Shown here: in pieces, positions 52,301 through 64,000 of the stretch | Layout of the letters: each line of letters opens with the position of its first letter | How positions within the stretch are numbered: position 1 is the first letter of the stretch | Program-made: the position numbers and the translations under genes | Source of the DNA: Panax quinquefolius | Taxonomy: Eukaryota > Streptophyta > Magnoliopsida > Apiales > Araliaceae | DNA length: 64,000 nucleotides | NCBI GenBank assembly: GCA_020205615.1 | Contig: CM035151.1 | Location: 15,540,322 to 15,604,321 of the forward strand | Direction: 5' to 3' | Notes under the pieces: generated by a model | Told to the model about the DNA's origin: nothing | Database searches by the model: none | Seen by the model: the letters and a program-made list of their open reading frames with translations, nothing else

Positions 52301-55300
52301 GTGGAATGTATACAGGTTGAATTGTCTGTTTCTTTTTAATTAGCTCTCTATTGTTTGAGGTAGTCTACTGACAGACCATTCTTTTGATGGCAGATCTGCT
52401 CTATCTCCTTTAAAGCTTGTTAGTAAATTTCCCAATCAACCTGAAATTGGAACATTGCTTGATAATTTTGTGTAAGCATCTCCCAATTTACATAATTGAA
52501 TTCACTACTTAGCCACTTTTTGTTTGTTTGCTTACTTCTATGCTAATTATATTAAGATTAGTCAATGGATTTGCTTTCTCTTACTTCTGACTGTAGGCGC
52601 TCAGCAGAGACTTTCTGGGATTACAAGTATCTGGGTACACGAATTCGGGTGGATGGAACTGTTGGGGAGTAAGTTGATCATATAGTTTAGTCTTGTCATT
52701 CGTCTTTGAAGCTCAGTTATCCTTCACAATCCCTTTTCACAGGTACAAATGGATGACATATGGGGAAGCAGCTACCGCTCGCTCGGTTATTGGTTCTGGG
52801 TTAGTGTCTCGTGGGATACAAAAGGTGAGTTACCTGTATGAAAGCATCTTTTGTTTGATTGGTATTTACTTATCAAAAAAACAAATAAAAGTATTCAAGT
52901 GTTTAATTATTATTTTTTTGTTTAAAGACTCGTGCTTTTATTTGACCCTCTTCTACATTAACATATAATCTGACAAATGTTTCTTTGGTTTGCAAAATCA
53001 TTTTGAAGTTTCTGGATTCTTTCTCACCGTAAGTCTGATTGTTTCATTTGGTTGACCTCACTCCAGGGATCTTGTGTAGGGCTATATTTTATCAACAGAC
53101 CTGAGTGGATAATAGTTGATCATGCTTGCTCTGCATATTCCTACATATCAGTTCCTTTGTACGACTCCCTTGGTTCATAGTTAGTAACTGGGGATTAAAT
53201 GTTTGAGTACATTAACTTGGGCTTAAGTTCCAGTCATTTATTGCTCATTCTGCAGGTCCAGATGCTGTCAAGTTTATTGTAAATCATGCCACTGTACAAG
53301 CTATATTTTGCATGCCTCAGACATTAAACATTGTGAGTATACTACCTTCATCTCAAGTGATCTTAGACATTGAGGAAACACTAATGCTACATTTGAATTG
53401 GAGGAATGAAGGTGAGAATGAAAAAAATTCTTATGGAATTTAAAAAATTGTGTGTGTTTGGTTGCTCCATTAGAATAGAATAAACCATTCTCATTCCTCC
53501 CAAATTTATGAATTTTATTCCTTTGGGGAGGGTACGTAATGGACTATTTCAGCTGGAATGGAATGAATCATTACACTCCATTCCATTCCCTTCTCTATTC
53601 CATGTCTTCACCCATTCCATTCTTTCAATCCAAATGTGCATAAGAGGCTCCAGTACTGGAGTGCATCTTTTAATTTGTTAAGAAATAGGTGCTTGTTGAT
53701 TATTTAAATAGTATTAGATATTTGTTGGACCTCTACACTTCGTACCGTGGGGTTTGTAATGCACAAGAACTATTTCTCTATTTTTCATAAAATTATTAAT
53801 AGAGCAGTTCTGCAAAATGATAGTGAAGTTTAGGGTTTCAGGATTTCAAAATGTCAACAGGACAAAGGATTACGTACTAGAGCTTATAGAGAACTACCAC
53901 CGTTGAATTAGTAACTACATGAGAAGAGTTCTTTCAGAAATAATTGTTTTGTTTCATATTACAATTTTCTTGTGTATATACACTTGAAATTGCGGTCGAT
54001 AGTCAGAATTTGGTGAGATAGTTTTCCAGATTCTGCCTTTTTTTGGTGAGAGGCTGAGAGCTAGTACAAGTTGAGAACTTTATATAAGAACTTGATATCC
54101 ACTTTTCTTGAATCATGAATTGTCCAATTTTGGAGAGATATGATTAGAGTTAATTAGTTAGGTTGTTGCGGAAAGTTTTAGCGTTAAATCGGAAGATTCA
54201 TACAATTCATTGACAAATCTTTGGCTTGAAAATGCAGTTGCTGAGCTTCCTGTCTGAGATTACTTCAGTGCGTCTAATAGTGGTATGAAGATCCATTGCA
54301 ATTTCTTAACCGAACTAAACAATCAAAATATGAATATGAAATACTCAATTGAACTGTTGCATAGGTGGTTGGAGGGACAGATGATCGAATGCCGTCGCTT
54401 CCATCAACAACTGGAGTTGAAATTGTGTCATATTCCAAGCTAATTAATCAGGTGATTTAGATTCTTCTCTTCTTTTAAGTTGCCTCATATTGTGACTCTG
54501 CTGTAGTGATATGTAGAAAATAACGAAGGTTGGTTACCCTTGTGGATTGATAAATAGGGTTGATATTATACTTGTGATATTTCAAAATATGTTTTATATG
54601 ATATTTTAATAGCTGATTATTCGTTCAGGAAGTTGAAGTCTATTCTTACAATTATCTCCTGAATTGTGTTTTTTATTGATAAAGTTTGTATCCTGTATTT
54701 CCTTTGATATTTCTATTCTGTAGTGAGCTAGGTAAATGTTTAATATAGTTGTTGCGTGGGCTTGTTGTAGTAATTTGATCAATTAGTCACAGACTGTACA
54801 CATATCGGCTTATGTCAACATTATTATCATGCATATTGAAGATACAATGTAATACTTGAATTACCAAAAAGAAGATAAAAAGAAGATTTACCATATAGTA
54901 GAAGCGTTCCTTTCCTTGCTCCCTATACGTCTCCTCTTTCACAGCTTCTATCCTCGTTTGAAAGGTTCTCCACTAACACAAGTATCCTAACAAGTCTCAC
55001 ATAATCACATACATAATATTTCACTAGCTTTTGCTTTTGATTCAAAAATTGATAAATAGTTTTTTCTAAGTCCTACATACTGTGAAAAGTCAAATGTATA
55101 TATATATATTTTTCTTTTTTTTTCTTTTCTTGCCTATCAGTAATTTATATGATACTCCCTCCGTCCCATAGTTATAGGCTGATTTCTTTTGGCACATAGT
55201 TTAAGAAAATCAGTTTAAGTGGCAATTTTAACAAAAATTTTCCACATATACCCCTTAATATGGAATTAATGAATAAATTAAGTACTCCTTACTTATCACA

Positions 55301-58300
55301 TTGAAACTCTCAACTTAATTGATCATTTTAATCTACATAAACTTTCAACCAATCACAAAATGTTTGTTATTCCAAATTCATTTATTGAGCCTAAAAAGTT
55401 GAATTCTTTTATTGAGAATACAGCAACATTAAATGTGGTGATAAAAATAATGACATTGAATGTTGTTTTTTTCAAAAAAAAAGTAATGGTTGAATATTTA
55501 TTATAAGGGCATAAAAGTAAAACAATGAACCAACTAAATTTTATAAATAGTAAGTAGCCTATATATTGGGACATCCCAAAATGGAAAATCAGCCTATAAC
55601 TATGGGACGGAGGGAGTACTAAATTTTATTTGGCACTCTTTCAGGGCCTAAGCGACCTTCAGCCTTTTTGTGCACCAAAACCTGCCGACACTGCTACTAT
55701 ATGTTATACAAGTGGTACAACTGGGACGCCAAAGGTAATAGTTCAATTCTATAAACTTCTTCACTATTCTTCTTATTGTTATGTTACTGATTATAAATGA
55801 AGTCTGATCCAAATCTCATTTTTGAAGGGAGCTGTACTATCCCACGGAAACTTGATCGCAAATGTTGCTGGGGCAACTTTTAGTACGATATTCTACCCTT
55901 CAGACATGTGAGTATTGTTGCTTTAATGTACCAGAAATTACAAAACAAATTCCCAACTCACTCACCCAAAGAAAGAGGCAAATTAGAGGATCATGCATCA
56001 TTTTTATCTTGCAATTTTGTTTATGCATATAAACGGATATCCAGGCTTTTTCTGAATTTTATTCTTTCTATGACAGTTACATATCGTATCTTCCTTTGAC
56101 CCACATTTATGAACGATTTAACCAGGTCATGGTGTCATATTTTGGAAGTGCCGTTGGATTTTACCAGGGAGTATGAGAATCACCTTTTGTCTTCTTTCCT
56201 GTTTCCAATTTTTTGGGGAATGCAAATTAGTAATTTAATACTTAGAATTTACGTATATTCTCTCAGACAAGTTATCTGAGAAAGTGCACCTGATATTTCA
56301 TGTATATTTATGTGGGAATGGGATACTGGTCAAGGGAATTGGATTTGGGTCCTTACATGCAGCTATAAAGTTTAAAAACATGATCCTTAGGAATGGCCAT
56401 ATAGCTTAATGCAAGATGGGTTTTATTTGGTATATCTTCATCATAAAGGAATTAATTATCCAGGTGCGCTTAAAATGTTGCCCACAAAATTTGCAACATA
56501 GTTAGATGATTCATCATAAAACATATTGTATATGCGTGCAATATAGTGATAAAGACAAGGCTTCCCCCAACCCCCGCCCCCTTCTCCACCAAAAATTATA
56601 ATATAGAAGATGGGGGACTATGGATGAATACAAAACCATTTGACATCAGTTTAAGTATTAAGTATTTAACATGATTGTTAGGGTTTAGGGGCTTTAAAAT
56701 GCATGCGGAAGAGAATTGACCTTCGTGTGCAAAGCTTACTAGACATTTCTGGTATTTGGAACTAAACAAGAAAATATAAAATATAGTTCATGGGTAGAAA
56801 TAAGAGACATGAGCAATTTAAAGTAGTTCAACAAATCTCTTGCTTAGTCCACAAAGAAAATCAGCTTTACTAAACTTGGAGAACTCGTGGCATAATTGGT
56901 TGGAAAAGCCTTTGGATTCTATGACCAAAGTCAATCCTGAAGGCCCTTGAACGTCAAACCCATTGAAGACCCTAGTCTTACTCTCATGCTCTAAAATTTT
57001 AATCTATAGAAGTTTTTTTATTTTAACTTTTCTGGGTTTTCTCTTTTCATTGATTTCTTATACTAACAAGTATAATGCTCTATAAAATTCTATGCATAAT
57101 TTAAAATTTTTTGGTCTTTAGAAAACAAGAGATATAAATGACTCTGTTGAACATTTGACTAGGTTACTTTTTTATTAAGCCTTATGCGCTTTCTATCTTT
57201 CTTGTTGCAGGACAATTTGAAATTAATGGATGATATGGCAATTTTAAGACCCACTATCTTTTGCAGCGTTCCACGGTTGTATAATAGAATATACGCTGGG
57301 TAAGATTATATGTTGTCGCATAGTTATCACCAGTAGTAATTCAAATAATTATCTAACCGTTTTAATTATTGCAGCATTACAAATGCTGTAAAGACATCTG
57401 GTGGCCTGAAGGAGAGGCTATTCAATGCTGCCTACAATGCTAAGAAGCAAGCGATTCTGAGTGGTATGGTATTGATTAACTGTATTCTGTTGAACCTTTT
57501 AATCTAAGGTTCCTTTTGTCTCAGATTTTTAATACCGTTCATGCTACATCTTGAGAAAGTTCCATTGTCCTTGGTCATAGTCTATCTGTCATTTTTCTTA
57601 AAGTTATAAAGAGTAGGACTCTAGTGCTTGATGCTCGAGTACATCTGCACCATAATTTTTTCCATATTTTATAGTAAACAATTAAGATTTTACGAATAAT
57701 AGAAAGGTGCAAAGTCGGAACAATATATGATGGAATGACTTCAAAGAAGTAAAGATTCCAGAAATTGTCTTGGGTTGAGTTCAACGTGGAATGCACTTGG
57801 GGATCTCGTGTGGTCCCTTTTTATGTGTAGTTTAGTCTATCTTAATGTTAATGTCTGTTGGTCAGATTTAACTTTAAACTTTTTAAGTATAACTTCTTAT
57901 GTTGGTAGAGCTGAGGGTAATATGTGAATTTCTTATTTTGCTAGACATGTATCTTCTTAGTTCTCAATGGGCCTGTCTTTATTGTGACACAGGTTATCAA
58001 AGTTTTATGATATGAAGTTTCTCTTTAAATATTTTCATAAATTTAATCAGTTTCCGTTTAGGATACACAAGTTCTAGTAGAGTTATTATTATTCTTAGAA
58101 TATCAACTTTACTAAGAAGTAGTGTTAAGATTAATTAGAATATATGACAATCCTTGTAGTTCTCTTAACTGATTATTAATCCAGTGGATCTAGTAGCATT
58201 TTTTTTATAAAAGTAATTGCTTTTCTTGAGGACTTATTGCATTTCGTTATGCTGAAGCAAGAACGTGTTAGACCCAAAGATGCTCCTTTCCAGATGTTCT

Positions 58301-59725
58301 TTGTAGGTTATGATATATTATTCTTGCCTATTCAGAAATCTAATTTTATAAATTTATCATCAAGTATATAAGCTGTTATTTGTATGTCTTTTACACTATC
58401 AATTTTTAATTTATTATCCTTTCTCTGGTACTTGCAGATATAATAGTTGTATGACTTGTGTCCATCAGTGTTCCATACTTGATTGTGTGTGTACATATTA
58501 AGCAACTGTGTAGCTGTTTGTGCTTTTTGTTAAAAAGTCCAATAGTAATACTGCCTTTTGTATAACTGACGATTTGGCATTTCCCTGATACCGGAAGAAC
58601 ATTAGATAACAAGAACTTAAGTGATTTGTTTGATCTTTTTCTAATTGTCTTAGGTGTGATTTTCACTTTTCAGGAAAGAATCCATCTCCTATGTGGGACA
58701 GATTGGTATTTAATAAAATAAAGGAAAAACTTGGAGGACGTGTTCGTCATATGGTTTCAGGTGCTTCACCCTTGTCTCCTGATGTCATGGACTTTCTGAG
58801 GGTGTAAGTTTTTGTACTTGTGCCACCCACAAATCTTTACTTGTAATGACTAATATTAAAATTATCTATATGTTCAGTTTTTATATCCTTGACAAATCAA
58901 ATTTACTTCACAGGTGTTTTGGTCAAGTTATAGAAGGATATGGAATGACTGAGACGTCTTGTGTTATAAGCGCCTCAGAAAAGGATGACATCTTATTTGG
59001 CCACGTGGGTGCTCCTAGTCCGTCGTGCGGTGAGTTATCTTAAAATTTTCATACTTTATTGTTTTATTTACCTTTCTAAAGAATTATGTGTAGTTTCTAG
59101 TTAACATCATGTATAATAGAGGCCATCTGGCCATGTACCAATTATTGATGTGCTCGAAATTCAGTGTGCCTAAAGTAACAATATCATTTTATATATATCA
59201 ACATATCAACCGGCCAACTTATCAAAATAAATAAATTTCCAACTAGCCACAATACTTGGTGCGTGCTGTATTCTCAGATTGATGATTAAATTTTCTTGGG
59301 CGACAGGATTAATGATATTTTAAGTGGCTGTTTTTTTTTGCTACATTGACACACACACTCTTTGCTGCCACCAAGGATCGAACCCTCAACCTTATGGATA
59401 CCATGAGGCGAGTCATACCACTAGGCCAAATGCCATGTGGTCTGTTTTCCCTCTCTTTATCTTGTGAACGCTGTTGGATTATTTACTCACTGAAGCTTAT
59501 ATATATATATATATATATATAGAGCAAGGATTTTCTTGGGCGACAGGATTAATGATATTTTAAGTGGCTGTTTTTTTTTTGCTACATTGACACACACACT
59601 CTTTGCTACCATCAAGGATCGAACCCTCAACCTTATGGATACCATGAGGCGAGTCATACCACTAGGCCAAATGCCATTCCCTCTCAATATCTTGTGAACG
59701 CTGTTGGATTATTTACTCACTGAAG

Positions 59726-59772
<47 letters not shown>

Positions 59773-61774
59773 CAAGGATCTTAGGCTCACCCTTATTGAG
59801 CTCACCCCGAGCTCACCACCTTTTTTTTATATAAAAAAACATAACTAATAAAAAATGTATAATAATTTTTGGAATTGAAAGTTTTTTAAAAAAAAATGTT
59901 TTGGGTGTGATTTGGGTACATATAACAAAACAGTGTTATGCAGTCTGTACAACACTGTTTTGTTATATGTACCCAAATCACACCAAAAACACTTTTTTAA
60001 AAACTTTCAATTCCAAAAATTATTATACATTTTTTATTAGTTATGTTTTTTTTATTAAAAAAAAGGAAAGGAGCTTTCGGTGAGCTCAATAAGGGTGAGC
60101 CTAAGAAATGGACTGATATATATATATATATATATGTATATATATTGATATAGGGGTAGTTTAACACTTAGCTTTGAAGTGTGGTCAGATCGGCAAATAA
60201 TTTTGTCTCTGTTTTCTTTTGTACGGATCTTAATCTGACATACTCGAACTTTGTTTTTAGCCTAATCATGTGAGTCAACACATTCAAAAAATCCGCACTC
60301 CTACATGCAAGTTTAAAACAAGTATTGGAAATATACAGAACAATTACTAAATATATGTGTTGAAGGTCTTGACTAGTAGCTATTTTGTGGGTAATTTAAC
60401 AAAAATGGAAAAAGGGACGATATATTGAAAGATGCAATTCTTTTTGTAATTTGTGGTACCCTTACATTGGACTATGTTTATTGTAATTCTCTTCTTTCAG
60501 AAGTTAAGCTTGTAGATGTTCCAGAAATGAACTATACATCTGATGATCAGCCCCATCAACGTGGTGAGATCTGTGTAAGGGGCCCCGTTGTGTTCCAAGG
60601 CTACTATAAAGATGAACTGCAGACGTACACTCCATTCCTGATTTGCTGGTTCCTTTGTGTTTGTGTTTTTTGTGCGAGATATTTTTTTTTTGTGTGTGAG
60701 GGAGGGGGGTAGTTGTCTGTGCGACTTTATTAAAGTTGAGTACATCTGATTATGCAGTCAAAAATTTCAGGAGAGAAGTAATTGATGAAGATGGATGGTT
60801 TCATACCGGAGACATAGGGTTATGGCTACCCGGAGGCCGCTTAAAGATCATTGACAGGTGAGAGCACAATAAAATTAGCAATAGACCTTGAAGGAATTGA
60901 TGATGACTATGATTGCTTGTGAGTTATTAACTGAACGTAGTCTTGTTACACTGTGACAGGAAGAAGAACATTTTCAAGTTGGCACAGGGAGAATACGTAG
61001 CTCCTGAGAAAATTGAAAATGCATATGCTAAGTGCAAGTTTGTTGCACAGTGTTTTGTTTATGGTAAGAATTGAGGTTTGAAAACCCCTGCTTACTTTCC
61101 CTGTGCATACTGGTGTGCTAAAGATTGATTGCTCAATTGTTTTGTTGGCAGGTGACAGCCTGAACTCCTCTTTGGTTGTTGTGGTCTCAGTAGATCCGGA
61201 TGTGTGTTTAAAGCTTGGGGTAATGTCTTTGAAGGCCTTGAGGTAAACTCAGCTTAAACCTCACAAACTTAAAGTTGTTAACTTCACAAACTTAAAATTG
61301 TTAAAGCACATTGACTCTTTTAACCATATTGACATAATTTTTGTCTGATCTGCGGATGCAGTCTGAAAATTTAGAACAACTGTGCAATGACCCCAGAGCA
61401 AAGGCTGCTGTCTTGGCTGATATGGATTTGATTAGCGTGAGAAGCTCAGGTAGTCTTATTTCTCTGATAGATTTTTTTGCAATTATGCTTTCAAGTCATT
61501 GTTTTACCCCAACAAATGACATAATACACTGCAGCTGAGAGGCTTTGAATTTGCTAAAGATGTGACTTTGGTGCTTGAACCTTTTACTTTGGAGAATGGT
61601 CTGCTCACACCAACATTTAAGGTGAGTGTCAGAGTTTTGTAAGACCTGAGAGCCATATAATATGTTTCGGTTTAATAAAAAAATAACAAGTTTTCACTCT
61701 CTTGTGTCAAAGCAATAGCAGACATGTATGCAGAGGTTGCGACCTCTGATCCCTCTACCCAGAAACTGTTGTAA
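49372..61774 (+). CDS. LACS6: peroxisomal long-chain acyl-CoA synthetase, LACS6-type (3' end eroded)
   Basis: The enzyme activates long-chain fatty acids with ATP and CoA for peroxisomal beta-oxidation. Exons by GT-AG and phase: 49372-49489, 52255-52315, 52394-52471, 52597-52668, 52743-52824, 53067-53172, 53256-53332, 54238-54282, 54365-54451, 55645-55734, 55828-55907, 56077-56170, 57211-57299, 57375-57463, 58674-58803, 58914-59029, 60501-60624, 60771-60857, 60960-61063, then 61152-61219, 61362-61436, 61535-61621 and 61691-61774, about 680 residues against about 700 in the family. The start ATG is followed by a PTS2 signal, RLLAIQNHL at residues 8-16. Adenylate-forming motifs: [11 protein letters not shown] (263-273), GYGMTETS (441-448), GWFHTGDIG (521-529), DRKKN and the hinge (541-561). 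The last four exons are uncertain: the homology-expected donors of exons 20 and 21 give an in-frame TAG at 61372-61374, and the usual KIKRPQAK segment is absent. It may be a recent pseudogene. Confidence 0.88.
49954..50210. mobile_element. Stowaway-like MITE in intron 1
   Basis: Inverted repeats start CTCCCTCCGTCCC and end GGGACGGAGGGAG, with TA on both sides. The arms extend inward through 'aaattaa' and 'tgactttttaaagtca'. 257 bases, non-coding. Confidence 0.92.
50890..52054 (+). mobile_element. LINE (L1-type) 3' relic in intron 1
   Basis: Translated pieces resemble the region after the reverse transcriptase of plant LINEs: [12 protein letters not shown] near 51040, a DLWC-like [17 protein letters not shown] near 51130-51170, RGFQLASR near 51508-51530, and a tryptophan-rich stretch (FVLCGIMGD..., then CLIAF) to about 51770. 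An A-rich tail 'aaaataaaaaat' near 52043 closes it. Stops and shifts abound, so this is a dead 5'-truncated copy. No target duplication was identified. Confidence 0.6.
53389..53637. mobile_element. MITE-like element in intron 7
   Basis: The ends ACATTTGAATTGGAGGAATG and the reverse complement of CATTCTTTCAATCCAAATGT form an imperfect inverted repeat of about 20 bases. The interior is rich in 'ggaatg' and 'cattcc'. 249 bases and non-coding. The superfamily is unclear. Confidence 0.55.
55155..55616. mobile_element. Stowaway-like MITE in intron 9
   Basis: CTCCCTCCGTCCCATAG at the left and the inverted CTATGGGACGGAGGGAG at the right, TA on both sides. The arms extend through 'ttataggctgatttt'. 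462 bases. Confidence 0.92.
59291..59769 (-). repeat. tandem pair of a tRNA-derived SINE-like unit in intron 16
   Basis: Two direct copies about 240 bases apart (59291-59520, 59531-59769), each ending in an (AT)n run. On the minus strand each has a box A-like TGGCCTAGTGG (59418-59428 in the first) and a box B GGTTCGATCC (59375-59384), spaced as in a tRNA-type RNA polymerase III promoter. It does not fold as a full tRNA. The pair probably arose by duplication including the AT run rather than by two insertions. Confidence 0.6.
59781..60104. mobile_element. foldback element in intron 16
   Basis: Nearly the whole 324 bases are two inverted arms of about 150 bases (59781-59932 and 59952-60104) starting TTAGGCTCACCC and ending GGGTGAGCCTAA, with a small central loop. 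It is flanked by (AT)n tracts. No coding. It resembles a long-inverted-repeat MITE; the target duplication is not clear. Confidence 0.8.
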
Positions 61775-63070
61775 TATACAGAGGACAAGAAGTGAATACT
61801 AAATTGAAGCCGAGATTTTATTTCCCACGACTCAAGCCAGTCTTTTACTCAAAATGCACCGGTAATGTGAACTTTTAACTTGTTTGTTGTAGATAAATTG
61901 TTATACTGTATGTTGTAAAGAAATCGCCATTGATGTTTAGGAGGAGTATTAACAAAATAAAGCACTTCACTAGAGAAGTTGCAGAGTTTATCTGTGTATG
62001 TAGTAAGATATTGTTTTTAATTAGAGTATGGCAATCACTGGTAAATGGTATCTATTCAAGTGAGAGTGGCTTAAATTTGAATTGTAACATCATGTAATGT
62101 TGCAACAGTTGCTTTTAATGGGCCATTTTTGCTTTGTAGGTAATCATTATTTGCATTTCATTCTTTTATTCAGCGTACTTTTATAAATTATAATCTCAGT
62201 ATCATCAAGGTGAAAAGGCTCTCTGCAGGAGAGGCAGTTTTGGGGAACCTCGAACTCAATGTGCAGCTTTTGACTTAATTTAATCTTCTTTATAAAGTTG
62301 TCGAGTTTGGAAAATATCATCATGTTTGACGGGTTTTCCACGCTATACATGCGAGGCTTCAAGTTAATAATATGAATATACCTTTTCTTGGGCAATTCCT
62401 AAATTACTCGCAGATAATACACAAAGTGTCTTTCCTTTGGAGTCTTGTGCTCCTAAATATTTACAACAAAAATAAATGGTAATTTGTCAATCCATTTGAG
62501 TCTTGATACATTCACCAATTTTTAATTATTTTTTTTCATTATTAGACGAATAAACATAATAACATGTTTTGTAAATACTTACTAAACATATTTGTGCCAT
62601 TTCTTGTTAAATTCATCGATTTTTTAATAAATTTTAGTTGAGCATAATTGCATTTTTTGTAAATGTATACAATTTTAAGAATATTTTTCATTGTTTAGTA
62701 AGAAAAATCAAAACATGTACAATTTTTTAACAAAAGAGTTTCATTGATAAAAAATTTATATATCATGTATATCCTTAAATCTTAATAACTTATTGTGTGT
62801 TCGCTTCTTAATAATGATACAATATTAAAATTGTGACAATAAAATAAAGGATATGTATCATTTTTTTTACTATAAAATTAGATTTTTTTGAAAAAACAGT
62901 ACATGATTAAAATGCTCCACCTAACATTGGGTAACGACAATGAATAAATGAAATCTTCGTATTATTATTAGTGGTGACTGACAAGTGACAACTAACAAAC
63001 AGTAGTTGGACTAGTAGCTTTCTGAACTCAACACTCTCGGATACTTTTTCTTCCCGCTTAGATTTCCTCC
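61775..63070. other. intergenic region between the tandem acyl-CoA synthetase copies
   Basis: 3' untranslated and spacer DNA of the first gene followed by an AT-rich stretch (62440-62900) with no reading frame of note. The last 70 bases before 63071, ending 'ttcttcccgcttagatttcctcc', look like the leader of the next gene. I see no RNA gene or transposon end here. Confidence 0.5.
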
Positions 63071-63926
63071 ATGGATTCCTCTGCTCACCGCCGCCTCCGT
63101 GCTATTCACGACCACCTCAGCTACGCTGCTGTCGGTCAACCCTCAATTCTTCGATCAAACCAAACTTCCAATGAGCTCTTCTCTGGTACTTCTTTCTCTC
63201 TCTCTAAATTGTGATTTTGCAGTAGTACTATTTGTTGAAGTAGCTGGTAAAATTGTTTTTGTCAAAGTGATGTTATTAATTTTCCATTTTAAGGAGCTCG
63301 ATTTTGGTAGGGCATTTAATGAATTCTTATTAAATTGCTTGTGATTTGGTTAATAATTGAACAAGATTAAAAGAAAATTTGTCTTGTTTGGAATGATTGG
63401 AATTCAAATGGGATTTGTGTTTGTATTTCTAATATCTTTATTTTCTTCTGTAGCTTAGTGGAGATGTATGATGATCAGAATATATGATTTACACTTTCAA
63501 TTTTAAAAGTCAATTTAAAAAAATAAAAGCTGGACTTCAACATAATCAAGACGATTGCTAAGATCAAAACTTGCTCAATTATACATTGATTTTGAAAATA
63601 CTCTCATTGTCGAATGCTTGAGAAACTGGACCTTACTTCATTTGAGGATGGAGTGATATATCTTTAGTTATTAATGTCTCTTACTGCTCTCAATATGGTT
63701 ATGCTTTCTCAATTGATAAATCAATTTGGTCTTATCCTATAGATTATGTTGTTGTTTCTTTTTAATGTTGAATTTGCTCTTTCCACAGACACGCATATTC
63801 TCTACCATTCTCCTCTTCTTAATTTTCATGCTAATATCATAGTGCTTTTGTTGAAATCTCAGCAGAGCAGGGGTGCAGTGTTGTCCTTCCGGAGAAATTG
63901 CAGACAGGAAATTGGAATGTATATAG
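63071..63926 (+). CDS. LACS6: second, tandem LACS6-type acyl-CoA synthetase gene (first two exons)
   Basis: Exon 1 is 63071-63185 and exon 2 63866-63926; the window ends in intron 2. Exon 1 encodes MDSSAHRRLRAIHDHL, again with a PTS2 signal (RLRAIHDHL). Exon 2 encodes EQGCSVVLPEKLQTG and NWNVYR, aligned residue for residue with exon 2 of the gene at 49372. Phases are identical (1 after exon 1, 2 after exon 2) and exon 2 has the same length, 61 bases. Intron 1 is only 680 bases here against 2765 in the upstream copy, which gained a LINE relic and MITEs. The tandem arrangement indicates gene duplication. Whether this copy is intact cannot be seen. Confidence 0.85.
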
Positions 63927-64000
63927 GTTGGAATTATCTGTTTATTTGCAATTATCTTTACTTTGCTTGAGTTAGTTGTTTGAATTATCCTTTTCTTAAT

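Noticed and set aside
59375..59428. Possible tRNA gene on the minus strand
   Set aside because: Box A and B motifs are present, but the acceptor stem and cloverleaf do not form. A SINE-like origin fits better.

Overview
The window is nuclear DNA of a flowering plant, very probably a eudicot. The right quarter carries a spliced gene with many short GT-AG introns whose product is a plant peroxisomal long-chain acyl-CoA synthetase, and the left three quarters is a stack of nested plant transposons. I cannot name the species.

Left region, 1-48226: a nested transposon cluster with no host gene. The outermost layer is a Ty3/gypsy-type LTR element (copy C), whose right LTR ends at 48226. Its left LTR was hit by copy A (1-6694) and copy D (8177-25194), and its right LTR by copy B (28845-47001). 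Copy D carries a CACTA DNA transposon (9221-14945) in its left LTR and an inverted solo LTR (17789-20560) in its interior. Copy B carries an inverted solo LTR (30863-33671) in its left LTR and an inverted, internally deleted element of the A family (39151-44701) in its right LTR. Most junctions can be read to the base, with 5-bp target duplications for the LTR elements (ATATC, TCTTA, TTAAT, CAATG, and the near-match ATGTG/AGGTG) and a 3-bp duplication (AAA) for the CACTA element. The elements share an initiator-Met-tRNA-like primer site and a purine tract before the right LTR. Coding remnants are gag, aspartic protease and, in copy B only, the end of the reverse transcriptase plus a broken integrase. 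No copy retains a reverse transcriptase core, so all look non-autonomous. The LTRs are long (2.4-3.3 kb) and full of minisatellites, including a recurrent hairpin-forming module whose stem varies while its pairing is kept.

Right region, 48227-64000: about 1.1 kb of AT-rich sequence leads to an acyl-CoA synthetase gene on the + strand (49372-61774, about 23 exons) with an N-terminal PTS2 peroxisome signal. Exons 1-19 are clean. The last exons are damaged: the homology-expected donor sites give a stop in exon 21, while other donors and an acceptor keep one frame to a TAA at 61774. Its introns hold two Stowaway-like MITEs, another MITE-like element, a LINE relic, a duplicated tRNA-derived SINE-like unit and a foldback element. 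A second, tandem copy starts at 63071 and runs off the window after exon 2. The two genes would supply activated fatty acids for peroxisomal beta-oxidation.
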